64,000 nucleotides of DNA from an uncultured Treponema sp. (lineage in GTDB: Bacteria; Spirochaetota; Spirochaetia; Treponematales; Treponemataceae): the NCBI GenBank assembly GCA_937894335.1, contig CALCRU010000033.1:1-64000 (forward strand), read 5' to 3'. The number at the start of each line of letters is the position of its first letter. Positions within the stretch are counted from its first letter, which is position 1. The notes under the pieces were generated by a model that did not search any database, was not told the DNA's origin, and saw only the letters and a list, made by a program, of their open reading frames with translations. Shown in pieces: positions 1 to 7,706 of this stretch. Position numbers and translations under genes: made by a program.

Positions 1-63
1 TGTCGTGCGCTGCGTTTTCGCCTACGCATTAAATATCTGTCATCTTGGGTCTACTGACAGCAA

Positions 64-100
64 GCAAAACTCGCAGTCTAAAGGTTAAGAAAACTCTCAA
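64..100. repeat. Degenerate repeat following fabG
   Basis: Directly after the fabG stop codon the sequence contains a GCAAAACTCGCAG block and an AAAACTCTCAA block. Both blocks recur in the two repeat copies between the MMPL gene and ilvD (28939-29078). The similarity is short and was found by eye. It may be a fragment of a dispersed 3'-end repeat. Upstream of it, 1-63 holds only a short imperfect stem (TGCGT/ACGCA) and no gene I can support. Confidence 0.45.
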
Positions 101-843
101 CATCCCATTCCGCCGTCAACTCCTAAGACTTGGCCTGTGATGTAGGTGCTTAGGTCGCTGGCTAGGAAGAGGGCGGCATTGGCTATGTCTTCAGGCTGAC
201 CGGCTCTCTTTAGGGGAATCTGGTCTACCCATGCAGAGCGAACTTCTTCCTTTACGGCACGGGTCATGTCTGTGTCTATAAAGCCAGGTGCAATGCAGTT
301 TACGCGAACTCCACGACTACCAGTTTCCTTTGCAAGAGATTTTGAAAAGGCAACAAGTCCGCCTTTACTTGCGGCATAGTTAACCTGTCCCGCTCCTCCG
401 TGAAGTCCTACAATACTGGTCATGTTTATTATGCTGCCTGAACGCTTTCTAATCATGTCGTTTGAAACAATCTGGCACACAAGGAAAGCAGCAGTAAGGT
501 TTACAGCAAGTACGGAATCCCAGTCTTTCTTTTTCATGCGGAAGCTAAGAGTGTCACGGGTAATTCCTGCATTGTTTACAAGAACATCAAATCCGCCTGA
601 AGCGGTAAGAGCTTCCTTTACGGCAGCAGTAAGTGCGTCTGCATTTCCGGCATCAGCATAGAATTCATGGAACTGAACGCCATGCTCTTTTGCAAGGGCC
701 TCAAGTTCAGCCTTTCCTGCTGACTCTTTTGTACACATGCCCCAAACTTCTGCACCTTCCTTAAGAAAAGCCTCTACAATTTTTCGTCCTATGCCACGGG
801 AAGAACCAGTAACAAGGGACTTTTTATTTTTAAGCATATCCAT
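97..843 (-). CDS. fabG: 3-oxoacyl-[acyl-carrier-protein] reductase FabG
   Basis: NADPH-dependent reduction of 3-oxoacyl-ACP to 3-hydroxyacyl-ACP in cytoplasmic type II fatty acid synthesis. The 248-residue protein has the full short-chain dehydrogenase pattern: TGSSRGIG cofactor loop (residues 12-19), NNAG (90-93), and the catalytic Ser143, Tyr156 and Lys160. Length is normal for FabG. The start is ATG at 843, with AGGAG seven bases upstream. It lies 15 bp downstream of fabD on the same strand, so the two are probably co-transcribed. Other SDR reductases look similar, but the position behind fabD supports FabG. Confidence 0.93.
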   Translation of the reverse strand: MDMLKNKKSLVTGSSRGIGRKIVEAFLKEGAEVWGMCTKESAGKAELEALAKEHGVQFHEFYADAGNADALTAAVKEALTASGGFDVLVNNAGITRDTLSFRMKKKDWDSVLAVNLTAAFLVCQIVSNDMIRKRSGSIINMTSIVGLHGGAGQVNYAASKGGLVAFSKSLAKETGSRGVRVNCIAPGFIDTDMTRAVKEEVRSAWVDQIPLKRAGQPEDIANAALFLASDLSTYITGQVLGVDGGMGC

Positions 844-858
844 ACAGGGCTCCTACTC

Positions 859-1818
859 CTATGCCAAGGAATCCAAAGACTCTTTTGAATTAACGGGAGT
901 TGCGGCAATTGTTGCGCCAAATTCAGTCTGTCCCCAAAGCCCCGTAAGAACTTTTCCAGGACCGGGTTCAAGTACTGCCCAGTTTTCCGCTCCGCCTTCA
1001 GACTGAATGATTGAAGCAAGAACAGCCTCTTCGTCAGTCCACAAAACGGGATGAGTCAGATGAAGGACTGCTGCCTTTTTTGCATCCTCACCCTTTGAAA
1101 CTTCTTTTCCGGTAACATTGCTAAACAGGTGGATTTTAGGGTCGTTGAAAGTTACGCCCGAAAGAACTTTTTCAAAACCTTCCGCCGCCTTCTGCATGAG
1201 GGGTGAATGGAAGGGACCTGCAACCTTAAGCCTTAATGCTCTGCGGGCTCCCGCTTCTGTTGCGGCTTTTTCTGCTGCGGTAAGTGCGTCAAATGTTCCA
1301 CTTATAACAGTCTGCTTTACAGAGTTCATATTTGCGGCATAAGCGTCGGGAATAGAAGAAGCAATTTCCTTTACCTTTTCTGGAGGAAGTCCGATTATTG
1401 CACTCATTCCAGGAGCGTGCCCCTCGTTGGCAGCGGCAATTTCTTCGCATACGGCCTGCATTATAAGTCCACGCTGGCGTACAACATTTGCCACATCTTC
1501 AAAGGAAAGAACTCCTGCGGCATAAAGAGCAGGAAACTCACCAAGGCTGAATCCCATGGCACATGAAGGCTCAATCCCCTTTTCCTTAAGGGCGGCCATA
1601 ATGGCAAGAGAAGCAGCGGTAATGGCAATCTGGCTGTTGTCACTTCGGCTTAGAGTGTCGGCATCGGTATCCCACAAAAGCTTTGCCATGTCGACATTTA
1701 CTATTGAAGAAAAATCGTCAATAACTTTTTTAGCAGCTGATGATGATTCCGCGACATCTTTTATCATGCCGGGAGCCTGCGCACCCTGTCCGGGGAATAA
1801 AAACGCATACTTGGACAT
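859..1818 (-). CDS. fabD: Malonyl-CoA:ACP transacylase FabD
   Basis: Transfers malonyl from CoA to acyl carrier protein, supplying extender units for fatty acid synthesis. The 319-residue protein starts with the family hallmark FPGQGAQ (8-14). It has the nucleophile motif GFSLGE with Ser91, where the common motif is GHSLGE, so the residue before the serine is Phe rather than His. The catalytic histidine is probably in AGPFHSP near residue 203. The start is ATG 1818, preceded by GAGG at suitable spacing. It is the first gene of a fabD-fabG unit with its own promoter and a palindromic operator-like site. Confidence 0.94.
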   Translation of the reverse strand: MSKYAFLFPGQGAQAPGMIKDVAESSSAAKKVIDDFSSIVNVDMAKLLWDTDADTLSRSDNSQIAITAASLAIMAALKEKGIEPSCAMGFSLGEFPALYAAGVLSFEDVANVVRQRGLIMQAVCEEIAAANEGHAPGMSAIIGLPPEKVKEIASSIPDAYAANMNSVKQTVISGTFDALTAAEKAATEAGARRALRLKVAGPFHSPLMQKAAEGFEKVLSGVTFNDPKIHLFSNVTGKEVSKGEDAKKAAVLHLTHPVLWTDEEAVLASIIQSEGGAENWAVLEPGPGKVLTGLWGQTEFGATIAATPVNSKESLDSLA

Positions 1819-1839
1819 TGCAAAACCTCTTTATGACAA

Positions 1840-1868
1840 ATTATGACAATTTGTCATTTAAATGTCAA
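1840..1868 (-). promoter_or_regulatory. fabD: fabD promoter with overlapping palindrome
   Basis: On the minus strand TTGACA (1863-1868) and CATAAT (1840-1845) are 17 bp apart. A perfect 15-bp palindrome, ATGACAATTTGTCAT (1843-1857), lies between them and overlaps the -10. A further half-site, ATGACAA, follows at 1833-1839. This is a plausible operator for a fatty-acid or other repressor; the binding protein is unknown. Confidence 0.6.
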
Positions 1869-1914
1869 GGATAAACAATCTCCAGTTTCGACATTATACA
1901 CCATGTTCCGCACT

Positions 1915-1944
1915 TTGACAAATAAAATGTTTTTGTGCTACACT
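1915..1944 (+). promoter_or_regulatory. Leaderless-type promoter of the ACT gene
   Basis: TTGACA (1915-1920), an 18-bp spacer and TACACT (1939-1944). The start codon at 1951 is 6 bp after the -10, so the predicted +1 is the A of ATG. Confidence 0.65.
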
Positions 1945-1950
1945 TAAGGC

Positions 1951-2220
1951 ATGAAAGCAATTATTACAGTAGTAGGCGGAGATCGGGTAGGCATTATAGC
2001 AAAAGTTTCGGCTTACCTTGCCCAGCACTCCATAAACATAGACGACATTACCCAGACAGTTTTAAGCGGAAACTTTGTCATGATGATGATGACCGACTTT
2101 TCCCACGCAGACACAAGCATAGACGGCATGAGGCACGACCTTGCAGGCATCTGTGGCGACATGGGTGTAGAAGTAAATGTCATGAACGAAAAAGTCTTCT
2201 CAGAAATGCATAGAATTTAA
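1951..2220 (+). CDS. Small ACT-domain protein (UPF0237 type)
   Basis: An 89-residue protein made almost entirely of one ACT domain. It opens MKAIITVVGGDRVGIIAKV, the beta-strand and GxxA/I-type ligand turn seen in UPF0237/GcvR-like proteins. ACT domains usually bind amino acids and act as sensors. In many bacteria the homologue sits beside a DUF711/PFL-family gene, but no such partner is present here. There is no usable Shine-Dalgarno site, and the promoter geometry predicts a leaderless transcript. The ligand is unknown. Confidence 0.85.
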   Translation: MKAIITVVGGDRVGIIAKVSAYLAQHSINIDDITQTVLSGNFVMMMMTDFSHADTSIDGMRHDLAGICGDMGVEVNVMNEKVFSEMHRI

Positions 2221-2241
2221 AGAGTCAGGTTCTTTGCATTT

Positions 2242-2275
2242 TAGTTCAAACTTACAAGGATGTATTTCTGAACTA
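2242..2275 (+). terminator. Weak hairpin after the ACT gene
   Basis: TAGTTCA (2242-2248) pairs with TGAACTA (2269-2275) across a 20-base loop. The following bases are not a clean U tract, so this is at best a weak terminator. Confidence 0.25.
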
Positions 2276-2295
2276 GAGATTTTACTTTCTCCCAC

Positions 2296-2323
2296 TTGCA
2301 AATTCCAAATTCCGTGCTATAAT
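2296..2323 (+). promoter_or_regulatory. Promoter of the 361-residue protein gene
   Basis: TTGCAA (2296-2301), a 16-bp spacer and TATAAT (2318-2323), with the start codon 26 bp further on. No clear Shine-Dalgarno site precedes the ATG at 2350. Confidence 0.6.
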
Positions 2324-2349
2324 TTTAGGACATCGAAAAGCGAATTTCT

Positions 2350-3435
2350 ATGGAACAGACAGAATTTACCCCCGTCAGCATAGACACCTTCTCTGATAAG
2401 GACGAGCTTGCAAAAGATGCCATTCAGACGGGTATTATCATACTTACTCCCCGCCAGAAGTTTCTGGTAAAACAGCTGTTGGATGCCCTACACCGCAACG
2501 CACCCGACCGCGTAGAAGGCCTTGAAGACCGACTGCGAGATGTTGAACAACTTGCCAAGGCCATTGCAAACTTCCCCTCCCTTTTGGAACGGTCAAAACT
2601 AACCTCCTCAATTAGGACACAGGAAGGACTTGTAGAAAGTCTTATTTCTTACCCTGAAGACGGAGACACCCTGCTCCACATGCCTTCAAAGGCAATTCTT
2701 GGAAAGGGATTTCTTGTGGCAAAAACCCATACTTTCTATTCCATGTCAAAACTGGCCAGACAGTATGCAAAGCTGGACGAAAAAGCCATAAAGGAATATG
2801 AGGACGAAACGGTTTCTATGATGTTTACCCTTATGGCGGAAGATGTCTACCTTACCCTAATTAGGGAAAAGACAATCCCCACGGAATTAAGGAAACAGTT
2901 TGCATTTTCACTTCTTGTGCTGTGGGAACACCGCTCTGACCAGACCATAAACGATGTTGCCCCTACCCTACGCTCTATTTGGGATGCAAGGCGCACTTTG
3001 GCTCCAGCATTTGGCACCATGATGGGAACAAGCGAACTTCTCCTTATTTCCATTCAGCTTGATGATCAGTGGGCCGCATTCATAAAAGACCGACTGGGAG
3101 ACGAAGATGTAACTCAGGCCATGGAGGAATTCCTCTTTGGACTTTCCCACGAGCAGATTCTAAAGTTGCGACAAATTCTTAGGGAGCAGGGCATAAAGTC
3201 CATAGGCCGTGACGAGGTAAGCAGCTACCTTGGAGAACGCGTAAAAACCGACATCAACCTAGACTACCGCGACTTCTATCTTCTGTATACAGTCCGCCGT
3301 GATAACGCTCGCGCCAGACAGAGACTCCATCTACCAGGCCCCAAAAAGACTATAGAAGACCACTTCTTTCTCTTTGTAACCGAACTTGAGCAAGAAAAGC
3401 AAAAAAAAGACCACTTTGCAGACAAAGAAGAATAA
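2350..3435 (+). CDS. Unrecognised 361-residue protein, mostly helical
   Basis: I do not recognise a family. The protein is soluble-looking, with no signal peptide or membrane segment, and is rich in charged amphipathic helix. The N-terminal third contains TPRQKFLVKQLLDAL and a heptad-like stretch around residues 50-75. The C-terminus ends in a Lys/Glu-rich tail (EQEKQKKDHFADKEE). It has its own promoter and is followed 72 bp later by prs, which also has its own promoter, so the pair need not share a function. Codon use and length support a real gene. I assign no function. Confidence 0.75.
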   Translation: MEQTEFTPVSIDTFSDKDELAKDAIQTGIIILTPRQKFLVKQLLDALHRNAPDRVEGLEDRLRDVEQLAKAIANFPSLLERSKLTSSIRTQEGLVESLISYPEDGDTLLHMPSKAILGKGFLVAKTHTFYSMSKLARQYAKLDEKAIKEYEDETVSMMFTLMAEDVYLTLIREKTIPTELRKQFAFSLLVLWEHRSDQTINDVAPTLRSIWDARRTLAPAFGTMMGTSELLLISIQLDDQWAAFIKDRLGDEDVTQAMEEFLFGLSHEQILKLRQILREQGIKSIGRDEVSSYLGERVKTDINLDYRDFYLLYTVRRDNARARQRLHLPGPKKTIEDHFFLFVTELEQEKQKKDHFADKEE

Positions 3436-3444
3436 GCCTAATCA

Positions 3445-3473
3445 TTGACCACACCCCAAGAATTCGCTACAAT
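3445..3473 (+). promoter_or_regulatory. prs: prs promoter
   Basis: TTGACC (3445-3450), a 17-bp spacer and TACAAT (3468-3473). It lies inside the open frame that could extend prs upstream, so the TTG at 3445 is the -35 element rather than a start codon. Confidence 0.7.
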
Positions 3474-3507
3474 AGCCTTATCGATTATTAAAAGGGGAAC
3501 CAAATTC

Positions 3508-4773
3508 ATGCCGTATTCTGAACCGACAGACCTTGCAGTGGTCGCCTGTCCCGGTGGAGAGTCTTTTGCCAACGAAGTGATTACTCACTTGCGTCACATG
3601 TACAAGCATCGCTTTACCTTAAAGAACGATGTTATTTCAAAACGCTACGGGCTTGATAAGGACAAGCTTGTTCAGCAGATTAACCTTGATAACGATTTGC
3701 GTACTAGCGATCTGTGCATCCGCGGTCAGATAGATAAGTATCGTCCGCCAGTATTCAAGGTTGATGCAAGATTTACCTACTTTGCAAACGGAGAATTCAA
3801 GGCTGAACTTAACGAATGCATCCGTGACAAGGATGTCTTCATCTTCCAAGATGTAGAAAACCACGAACTTCTTACCCTCAATGACGGCAAGACCCAGATG
3901 CGCCTTTCTGTAAACGACCATGTAATGAGTCTTCTCTGCACTATAGACACAGTCCGTCAGGCTGGTGCACGGCAGATTACCCTTGTTCTTCCCGTTTACC
4001 CTTACAGTCGCCAGCACAAGAAGAAGGGACGAGAAGGTCTTACGGCAGCTCTTTTGGGTCACATCTACGAAAGCATGGAAGTTGACCGCATCATTACCCT
4101 TGACATTCACTCTAGGGAAATCATAAACGCCTTTGCCCATACTCACCTTGAAAACTTGCACGCAAGTTATCAGATTATCCGCGAGCTTTCTCGCATAGTA
4201 AATTTTGCGGAAGAAGATCTGGTTGTGGTAAGCCCTGACACAGGTGCAATCGACCGCAACAAGTTCTATGCAACGGGACTTAAAAAACCCCTTGCCATGA
4301 TTTACAAGGAGCGTGACTATTCAGTAGTTACTCAGGATGCAAAGAACACAAACATCAAGAGCGTAAAACTTCTTGGAGATGTTCAGGGTAAGGTTGCCTT
4401 CCTTGCAGACGACATGCTGGGAACAGGAGGAACTCTCCTTAAGGCAATGGAATTCCTTCACGAACAGGGAGCAACAAAAGTAATTGCGGCAATCAGCCTT
4501 CCATTCTTTACCGGCAACGCAGTGGAACTCTTTGACGAGGCCTACAAGAAAGGACTCTTCTACCGCATCATAGGAACAAACGCTGTTTACCACGAAGACC
4601 TACTCAAGAGGGAATGGTACATAAGCACAAATGTTTCAGGACTCTTTGCAAATGTAATTACCCGTCTGCATCACGGACAGTCATTAAGCGACCTTCTTGA
4701 CAACCGCTCAATCATTGACAAGATGATAAAGGCAAACAAAGAGCAAAAAGGTAATGACAGTACTGACCGCTGA
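3508..4773 (+). CDS. prs: Ribose-phosphate pyrophosphokinase, long form
   Basis: Makes PRPP from ribose 5-phosphate and ATP for nucleotide, His and Trp synthesis. The start is ATG 3508, preceded by AAAAGGGG, giving 421 residues against about 315 in the common class. Seen: the PYSRQHKK loop (usually PYARQDRK), TLDIHSRE in the catalytic region, and the PRPP loop ADDMLGTGGT. Additional sequence lies near the N-terminus (about residues 30-80) and at the C-terminus. It overlaps the following kinase gene by 20 bp, so the two are co-translated. The fold assignment is secure. Activity of this divergent long form is inferred. Confidence 0.9.
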   Translation: MPYSEPTDLAVVACPGGESFANEVITHLRHMYKHRFTLKNDVISKRYGLDKDKLVQQINLDNDLRTSDLCIRGQIDKYRPPVFKVDARFTYFANGEFKAELNECIRDKDVFIFQDVENHELLTLNDGKTQMRLSVNDHVMSLLCTIDTVRQAGARQITLVLPVYPYSRQHKKKGREGLTAALLGHIYESMEVDRIITLDIHSREIINAFAHTHLENLHASYQIIRELSRIVNFAEEDLVVVSPDTGAIDRNKFYATGLKKPLAMIYKERDYSVVTQDAKNTNIKSVKLLGDVQGKVAFLADDMLGTGGTLLKAMEFLHEQGATKVIAAISLPFFTGNAVELFDEAYKKGLFYRIIGTNAVYHEDLLKREWYISTNVSGLFANVITRLHHGQSLSDLLDNRSIIDKMIKANKEQKGNDSTDR

Positions 4774-5950
4774 CATCGGTACATCCTCACTTAAAGCCGC
4801 CCTTGTAACAGAGGACGGCTTAGTTCTTTCTGCATGCAGGGTACCCTTCATACTTTACGGAACAGACCACGCCGCAACAGAATGGCTTCCTGCATTTAAC
4901 AACGCCGTAAAAATGCTAAATGCAAGTCAAAAGCCAGAGGCTGTATGCATAAGCGGTAACGGTCCCACAGTGGTAGGCTCAGGGGGAACCACACTCTTAT
5001 GGAACCGAGACATTTCTTCCCTTATAAACAAAGACGACTTTACCCCCTCGCTTTTCTTGCCCAGAATTCAAGCATTTAAAATCCTCTACCCAAAAGAATG
5101 GGAGAACTCCGACTTTATTTTAAGCGGTCCCGAATATCTGATTTACGAACTTACTGGAAAGGCTGTAACCATTCTTCCTGAGGAACGCTACAAAAGTGCA
5201 TACTGGAAGGAAGGAGAAAAATTCTTTGGCAGGGGATTTCCTAAATTCGTTTTTCCAGGCACACAGGTTGGCAGAATAAGCATAAAAAATCATCAGCTAG
5301 AAGGACTTCCTGTTTTTTCTGGCGCACCAGATTTTGTTGCGGCTCTTGCAGGAACTGCCACTCTAAAACCGGGAATGCTCTGCGATAGGGCTGGCTCTAG
5401 CGAAGGACTAAACCTTTGCACAGAAAAGCCCCTTTGCGCAAAAGGAATTCGCACACTTCCCTCACTTACAAAAAACCTCTGGAATGCAAGCGTACTTCTT
5501 TCTGACACAGGAGTGCGTTTTGAATCCTACAGGAAACTTGTTGAGCGAACGGAAGGAAAAACTGTAAGCCACAAGGAAATAGTTCACGCCCTTCTTTTTA
5601 AATCTGACGCAATTAAGGATGATTCAGTTTTAAAGCAGGGAAGAAAACTTATAGAAGAAATTTCCATACAGGTAAAAGAAGCTGTGGAACTTCTTACCAG
5701 AGAAGCAGAAAAAGAAAAATGCACCTTACCCACATTTATGACGGTAACGGGAGGTCAGGCTTCTAACATGGAATGGAACGCCCACAAGGAAAAGGTAACA
5801 GGACTTACCGTAAAGACTCCTTCCTGTACTGATGCAGAACTTATTGGAGACGCTGTTTTTGCATTTACCGGACTAAAAAGATTTTCCAGTTTTGCAGAAG
5901 CCGCAGATCACTTGTGCCGCAGCAAAACAAAATTAGGCGGTACCTTATGA
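4754..5950 (+). CDS. FGGY-family carbohydrate kinase
   Basis: A 398-residue sugar kinase with the ATP-phosphate motif TADIGTSSLKAAL at the N-terminus. SGAPDFVAALAG and TGGQASNMEWNAH in the C-terminal half correspond to the FGGY catalytic Asp and adenosine motifs. It is about 100 residues shorter than typical xylulokinase or glycerol kinase. The substrate cannot be read from the sequence. Overlap with prs and an ATGA overlap with the HAD gene suggest a sugar-phosphate or PRPP-linked operon, for example pentose or nucleoside salvage; that is inference. Confidence 0.85.
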   Translation: MTVLTADIGTSSLKAALVTEDGLVLSACRVPFILYGTDHAATEWLPAFNNAVKMLNASQKPEAVCISGNGPTVVGSGGTTLLWNRDISSLINKDDFTPSLFLPRIQAFKILYPKEWENSDFILSGPEYLIYELTGKAVTILPEERYKSAYWKEGEKFFGRGFPKFVFPGTQVGRISIKNHQLEGLPVFSGAPDFVAALAGTATLKPGMLCDRAGSSEGLNLCTEKPLCAKGIRTLPSLTKNLWNASVLLSDTGVRFESYRKLVERTEGKTVSHKEIVHALLFKSDAIKDDSVLKQGRKLIEEISIQVKEAVELLTREAEKEKCTLPTFMTVTGGQASNMEWNAHKEKVTGLTVKTPSCTDAELIGDAVFAFTGLKRFSSFAEAADHLCRSKTKLGGTL

Positions 5951-6594
5951 AGATTTACAAAATGCCCCAGGACCTTAAGGCCATTTTTTTTGACATAGAC
6001 GGAACCCTCTACACCAGTGCCGAATATGTTGCAGAACAAGTTGACATTCAAGTAAGACACTTTGCACACATTCAGAAAATTCCCGAAGACGAAATGCGCA
6101 GAAAAATCCGTGAATGGCGAAGGGCATGGTCCAAAGAGCACGGGGGAAAATCAATCAGTTTGGGAAACACCCTTACTGCATTTGGAGTACCCATAGAAAA
6201 AAGCATAGAGTGGCGCAACACGCTTTTGCAGCCAGAAAAATATCTTTGCAAAAACCAAAACCTTATAGACTCCCTTCTTGAACTGAAGCAAAAGTACAAG
6301 CTCATATGCATTACAAACAATCCCGTAGATGCAGCAAGAAAAACCCTTAAGGCTGTGGGCATAGAAAAAATCATTACAGACATAATCGGACTAGACACCT
6401 GCATGAAGTCTAAGCCCGATGCAGAAATGCTTTACGAGGCCTCTAGAGTAACAGGCGTCCCCCTTGCAAACAGTCTTTCGGTAGGCGACCGCTACGACAT
6501 AGATCTGGCACTGCCCCTAGACTTGGGAATGGGAGCCGTACTAGTAACCGGCGCAGAAGAAGTCTGCCTCCTGAGCCGCAAACTATGCAGCTAA
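5947..6594 (+). CDS. HAD-superfamily phosphatase, phosphoglycolate-phosphatase-like
   Basis: A 215-residue HAD hydrolase. Motif I is FFDIDGTLY (nucleophile Asp), motif II ICITNN, motif III the Lys in KSKPDAE, and motif IV SVGDRYDIDLAL. An alpha-helical cap lies between motifs I and II, as in subfamily IA. The start is ATG 5947, which forms an ATGA overlap with the kinase stop. A GTG at 5914 in the same frame would give 11 extra residues inside the kinase and is less likely. The substrate is unknown; it is probably co-expressed with prs and the FGGY kinase. Confidence 0.87.
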   Translation: MKIYKMPQDLKAIFFDIDGTLYTSAEYVAEQVDIQVRHFAHIQKIPEDEMRRKIREWRRAWSKEHGGKSISLGNTLTAFGVPIEKSIEWRNTLLQPEKYLCKNQNLIDSLLELKQKYKLICITNNPVDAARKTLKAVGIEKIITDIIGLDTCMKSKPDAEMLYEASRVTGVPLANSLSVGDRYDIDLALPLDLGMGAVLVTGAEEVCLLSRKLCS

Positions 6595-6617
6595 AGCAGC
6601 CCCTAAGCAAAATAGTG

Positions 6618-6738
6618 CCGTGTACAAGACAAAGGGGCGCAGACGAAAAATGACTGCAAAAAAAAATCTGCACAAGCGTAGCGCGGAAGCCTTTTTTGCA
6701 GGCATTTTCCGCCGAAAGACCCTTTGTCTTGCACACGG
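6618..6738. repeat. Long imperfect inverted repeat (~120 bp)
   Basis: The outer arms CCGTGTACAAGACAAAGG (6618-6635) and its inverse (6721-6738) match at 17 of 18 positions. A second inner pair, GAAAAATGACTGCAAAAAA (6645-6663) against TTTTTTGCAGGCATTTTC (6692-6709), also pairs with few mismatches. The whole can fold into one long stem. It could be a terminator-like structure, a MITE/REP-like element or a structured RNA. It fills the gap between the HAD and rhomboid genes. Confidence 0.75.
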
Positions 6739-6749
6739 ACTCATCATAT

Positions 6750-6778
6750 TTGACAAATAGTCTTTTCAGGCTTACACT
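6750..6778 (+). promoter_or_regulatory. Leaderless-type promoter of the rhomboid gene
   Basis: TTGACA (6750-6755), 17 bp, TACACT (6773-6778), then TAAAGC and the ATG at 6785. The predicted +1 coincides with the start codon. Confidence 0.7.
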
Positions 6779-6784
6779 TAAAGC

Positions 6785-7627
6785 ATGGCGAAAAAATCTT
6801 CATTCCGTTTTTTATACGACTCTCCTGTTTCCCTTTCCATAGTCATTGCATCACTTTTAATTTTCATACTGGACTCCTTAGCATTTAAGGGCAGTCTGAT
6901 TCAGGCCGCCTTTACCTGCCACGGAAATTCTGCCAGTGACATTCCCTTTAACTTTTCTTCACCAGTGGAATACATTAGGCTGATTACCTATGCATTGGGA
7001 AACTATTCTTGGGAATCCCTTCTGATAAGTTCCATTTTCATTCTGCTTTTGGGACCGCTTATGGAAGAAAGATACGGTTCTGTAATGCTTGCGGTAATGA
7101 TGGCAATAAGCACATTTGTTGCCGGAGTTTTAAACGCCTGCCTAATTCCTCAGGATTTAAAGGGACAGTCTGCAATCGTGTTCATGCTCATTTTGCTTTC
7201 AGTCCTTACAACTCTTGAAAAAAAAGAAATACCCCTTTCGTGGATTCTTCTCTTTGTCACATATCTTGCCCAACAGATGCACTTTGCCGCAATGAATTTT
7301 ACCACAGGCACAAGACTTTCAGACTTTGCCTTTATTGCCTTCATGCAGAAAAATGTGGGAACCTTTACTCTTCTTGCAGCAGGAATTACAGGCACTCTCT
7401 TTGGATTTCTTGTCGCACCCAAAACAAAAACTTCCCAAACAAAGACATATAAATTTTCAGGAACTACTCCTCGCCCCATGGCAACTCCCTATGACAAGCC
7501 CAATCCCTACGATGGAACTTCCATTGCGGTTTCTCAGGAAGAACTTGACCGTCTGGAATCTCAAAGCCCTCGCTTTAAGAAAAAAGGAAAGTCTAAGGAC
7601 GAGGAAATAGGAACTCTTTCATTCTAA
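6785..7627 (+). CDS. Rhomboid-like membrane protein, probably not a protease
   Basis: A 280-residue integral membrane protein with about six hydrophobic segments in residues 15-215 and a soluble Lys/Ser/Pro-rich C-terminal tail of some 65 residues. GPLMEERYG and the loop LKGQSAIVF resemble the rhomboid L1 and GxSx catalytic regions. The transmembrane segment that normally carries the catalytic His reads AAGITGTLFGFL with no histidine, so proteolysis is doubtful. It has its own leaderless-type promoter. The alternative is a rhomboid-fold scaffold or chaperone. Confidence 0.7.
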   Translation: MAKKSSFRFLYDSPVSLSIVIASLLIFILDSLAFKGSLIQAAFTCHGNSASDIPFNFSSPVEYIRLITYALGNYSWESLLISSIFILLLGPLMEERYGSVMLAVMMAISTFVAGVLNACLIPQDLKGQSAIVFMLILLSVLTTLEKKEIPLSWILLFVTYLAQQMHFAAMNFTTGTRLSDFAFIAFMQKNVGTFTLLAAGITGTLFGFLVAPKTKTSQTKTYKFSGTTPRPMATPYDKPNPYDGTSIAVSQEELDRLESQSPRFKKKGKSKDEEIGTLSF

Positions 7628-7641
7628 GTACTGAAAAAAAA

Positions 7642-7682
7642 TCACTTGTCAAACTTATGCGGATTATTTTTTTGCCAAGTGA
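7642..7682 (+). promoter_or_regulatory. Inverted repeat over the -35 of the glycerol operon
   Basis: TCACTTG (7642-7648) and CAAGTGA (7676-7682) are inverted, 27 bp apart, and the right arm overlaps the -35 hexamer. It could be a looping-type operator or a weak terminator for the rhomboid gene. Confidence 0.4.
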
Positions 7683-7700
7683 AAATTTGTGTGTTATACT
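7672..7700 (+). promoter_or_regulatory. Leaderless-type promoter of the glycerol operon
   Basis: TTGCCA (7672-7677), 17 bp, TATACT (7695-7700), then TAATGC and the ATG at 7707. This is the only promoter visible for the five overlapping genes that follow. Confidence 0.7.
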
Positions 7701-7706
7701 TAATGC

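Noticed and set aside
6443..6736. Minus-strand 97-residue reading frame over the HAD 3' end and the long inverted repeat
   Set aside because: It overlaps a real gene antisense and its N-terminus is just the translated inverted repeat; no promoter or Shine-Dalgarno site.
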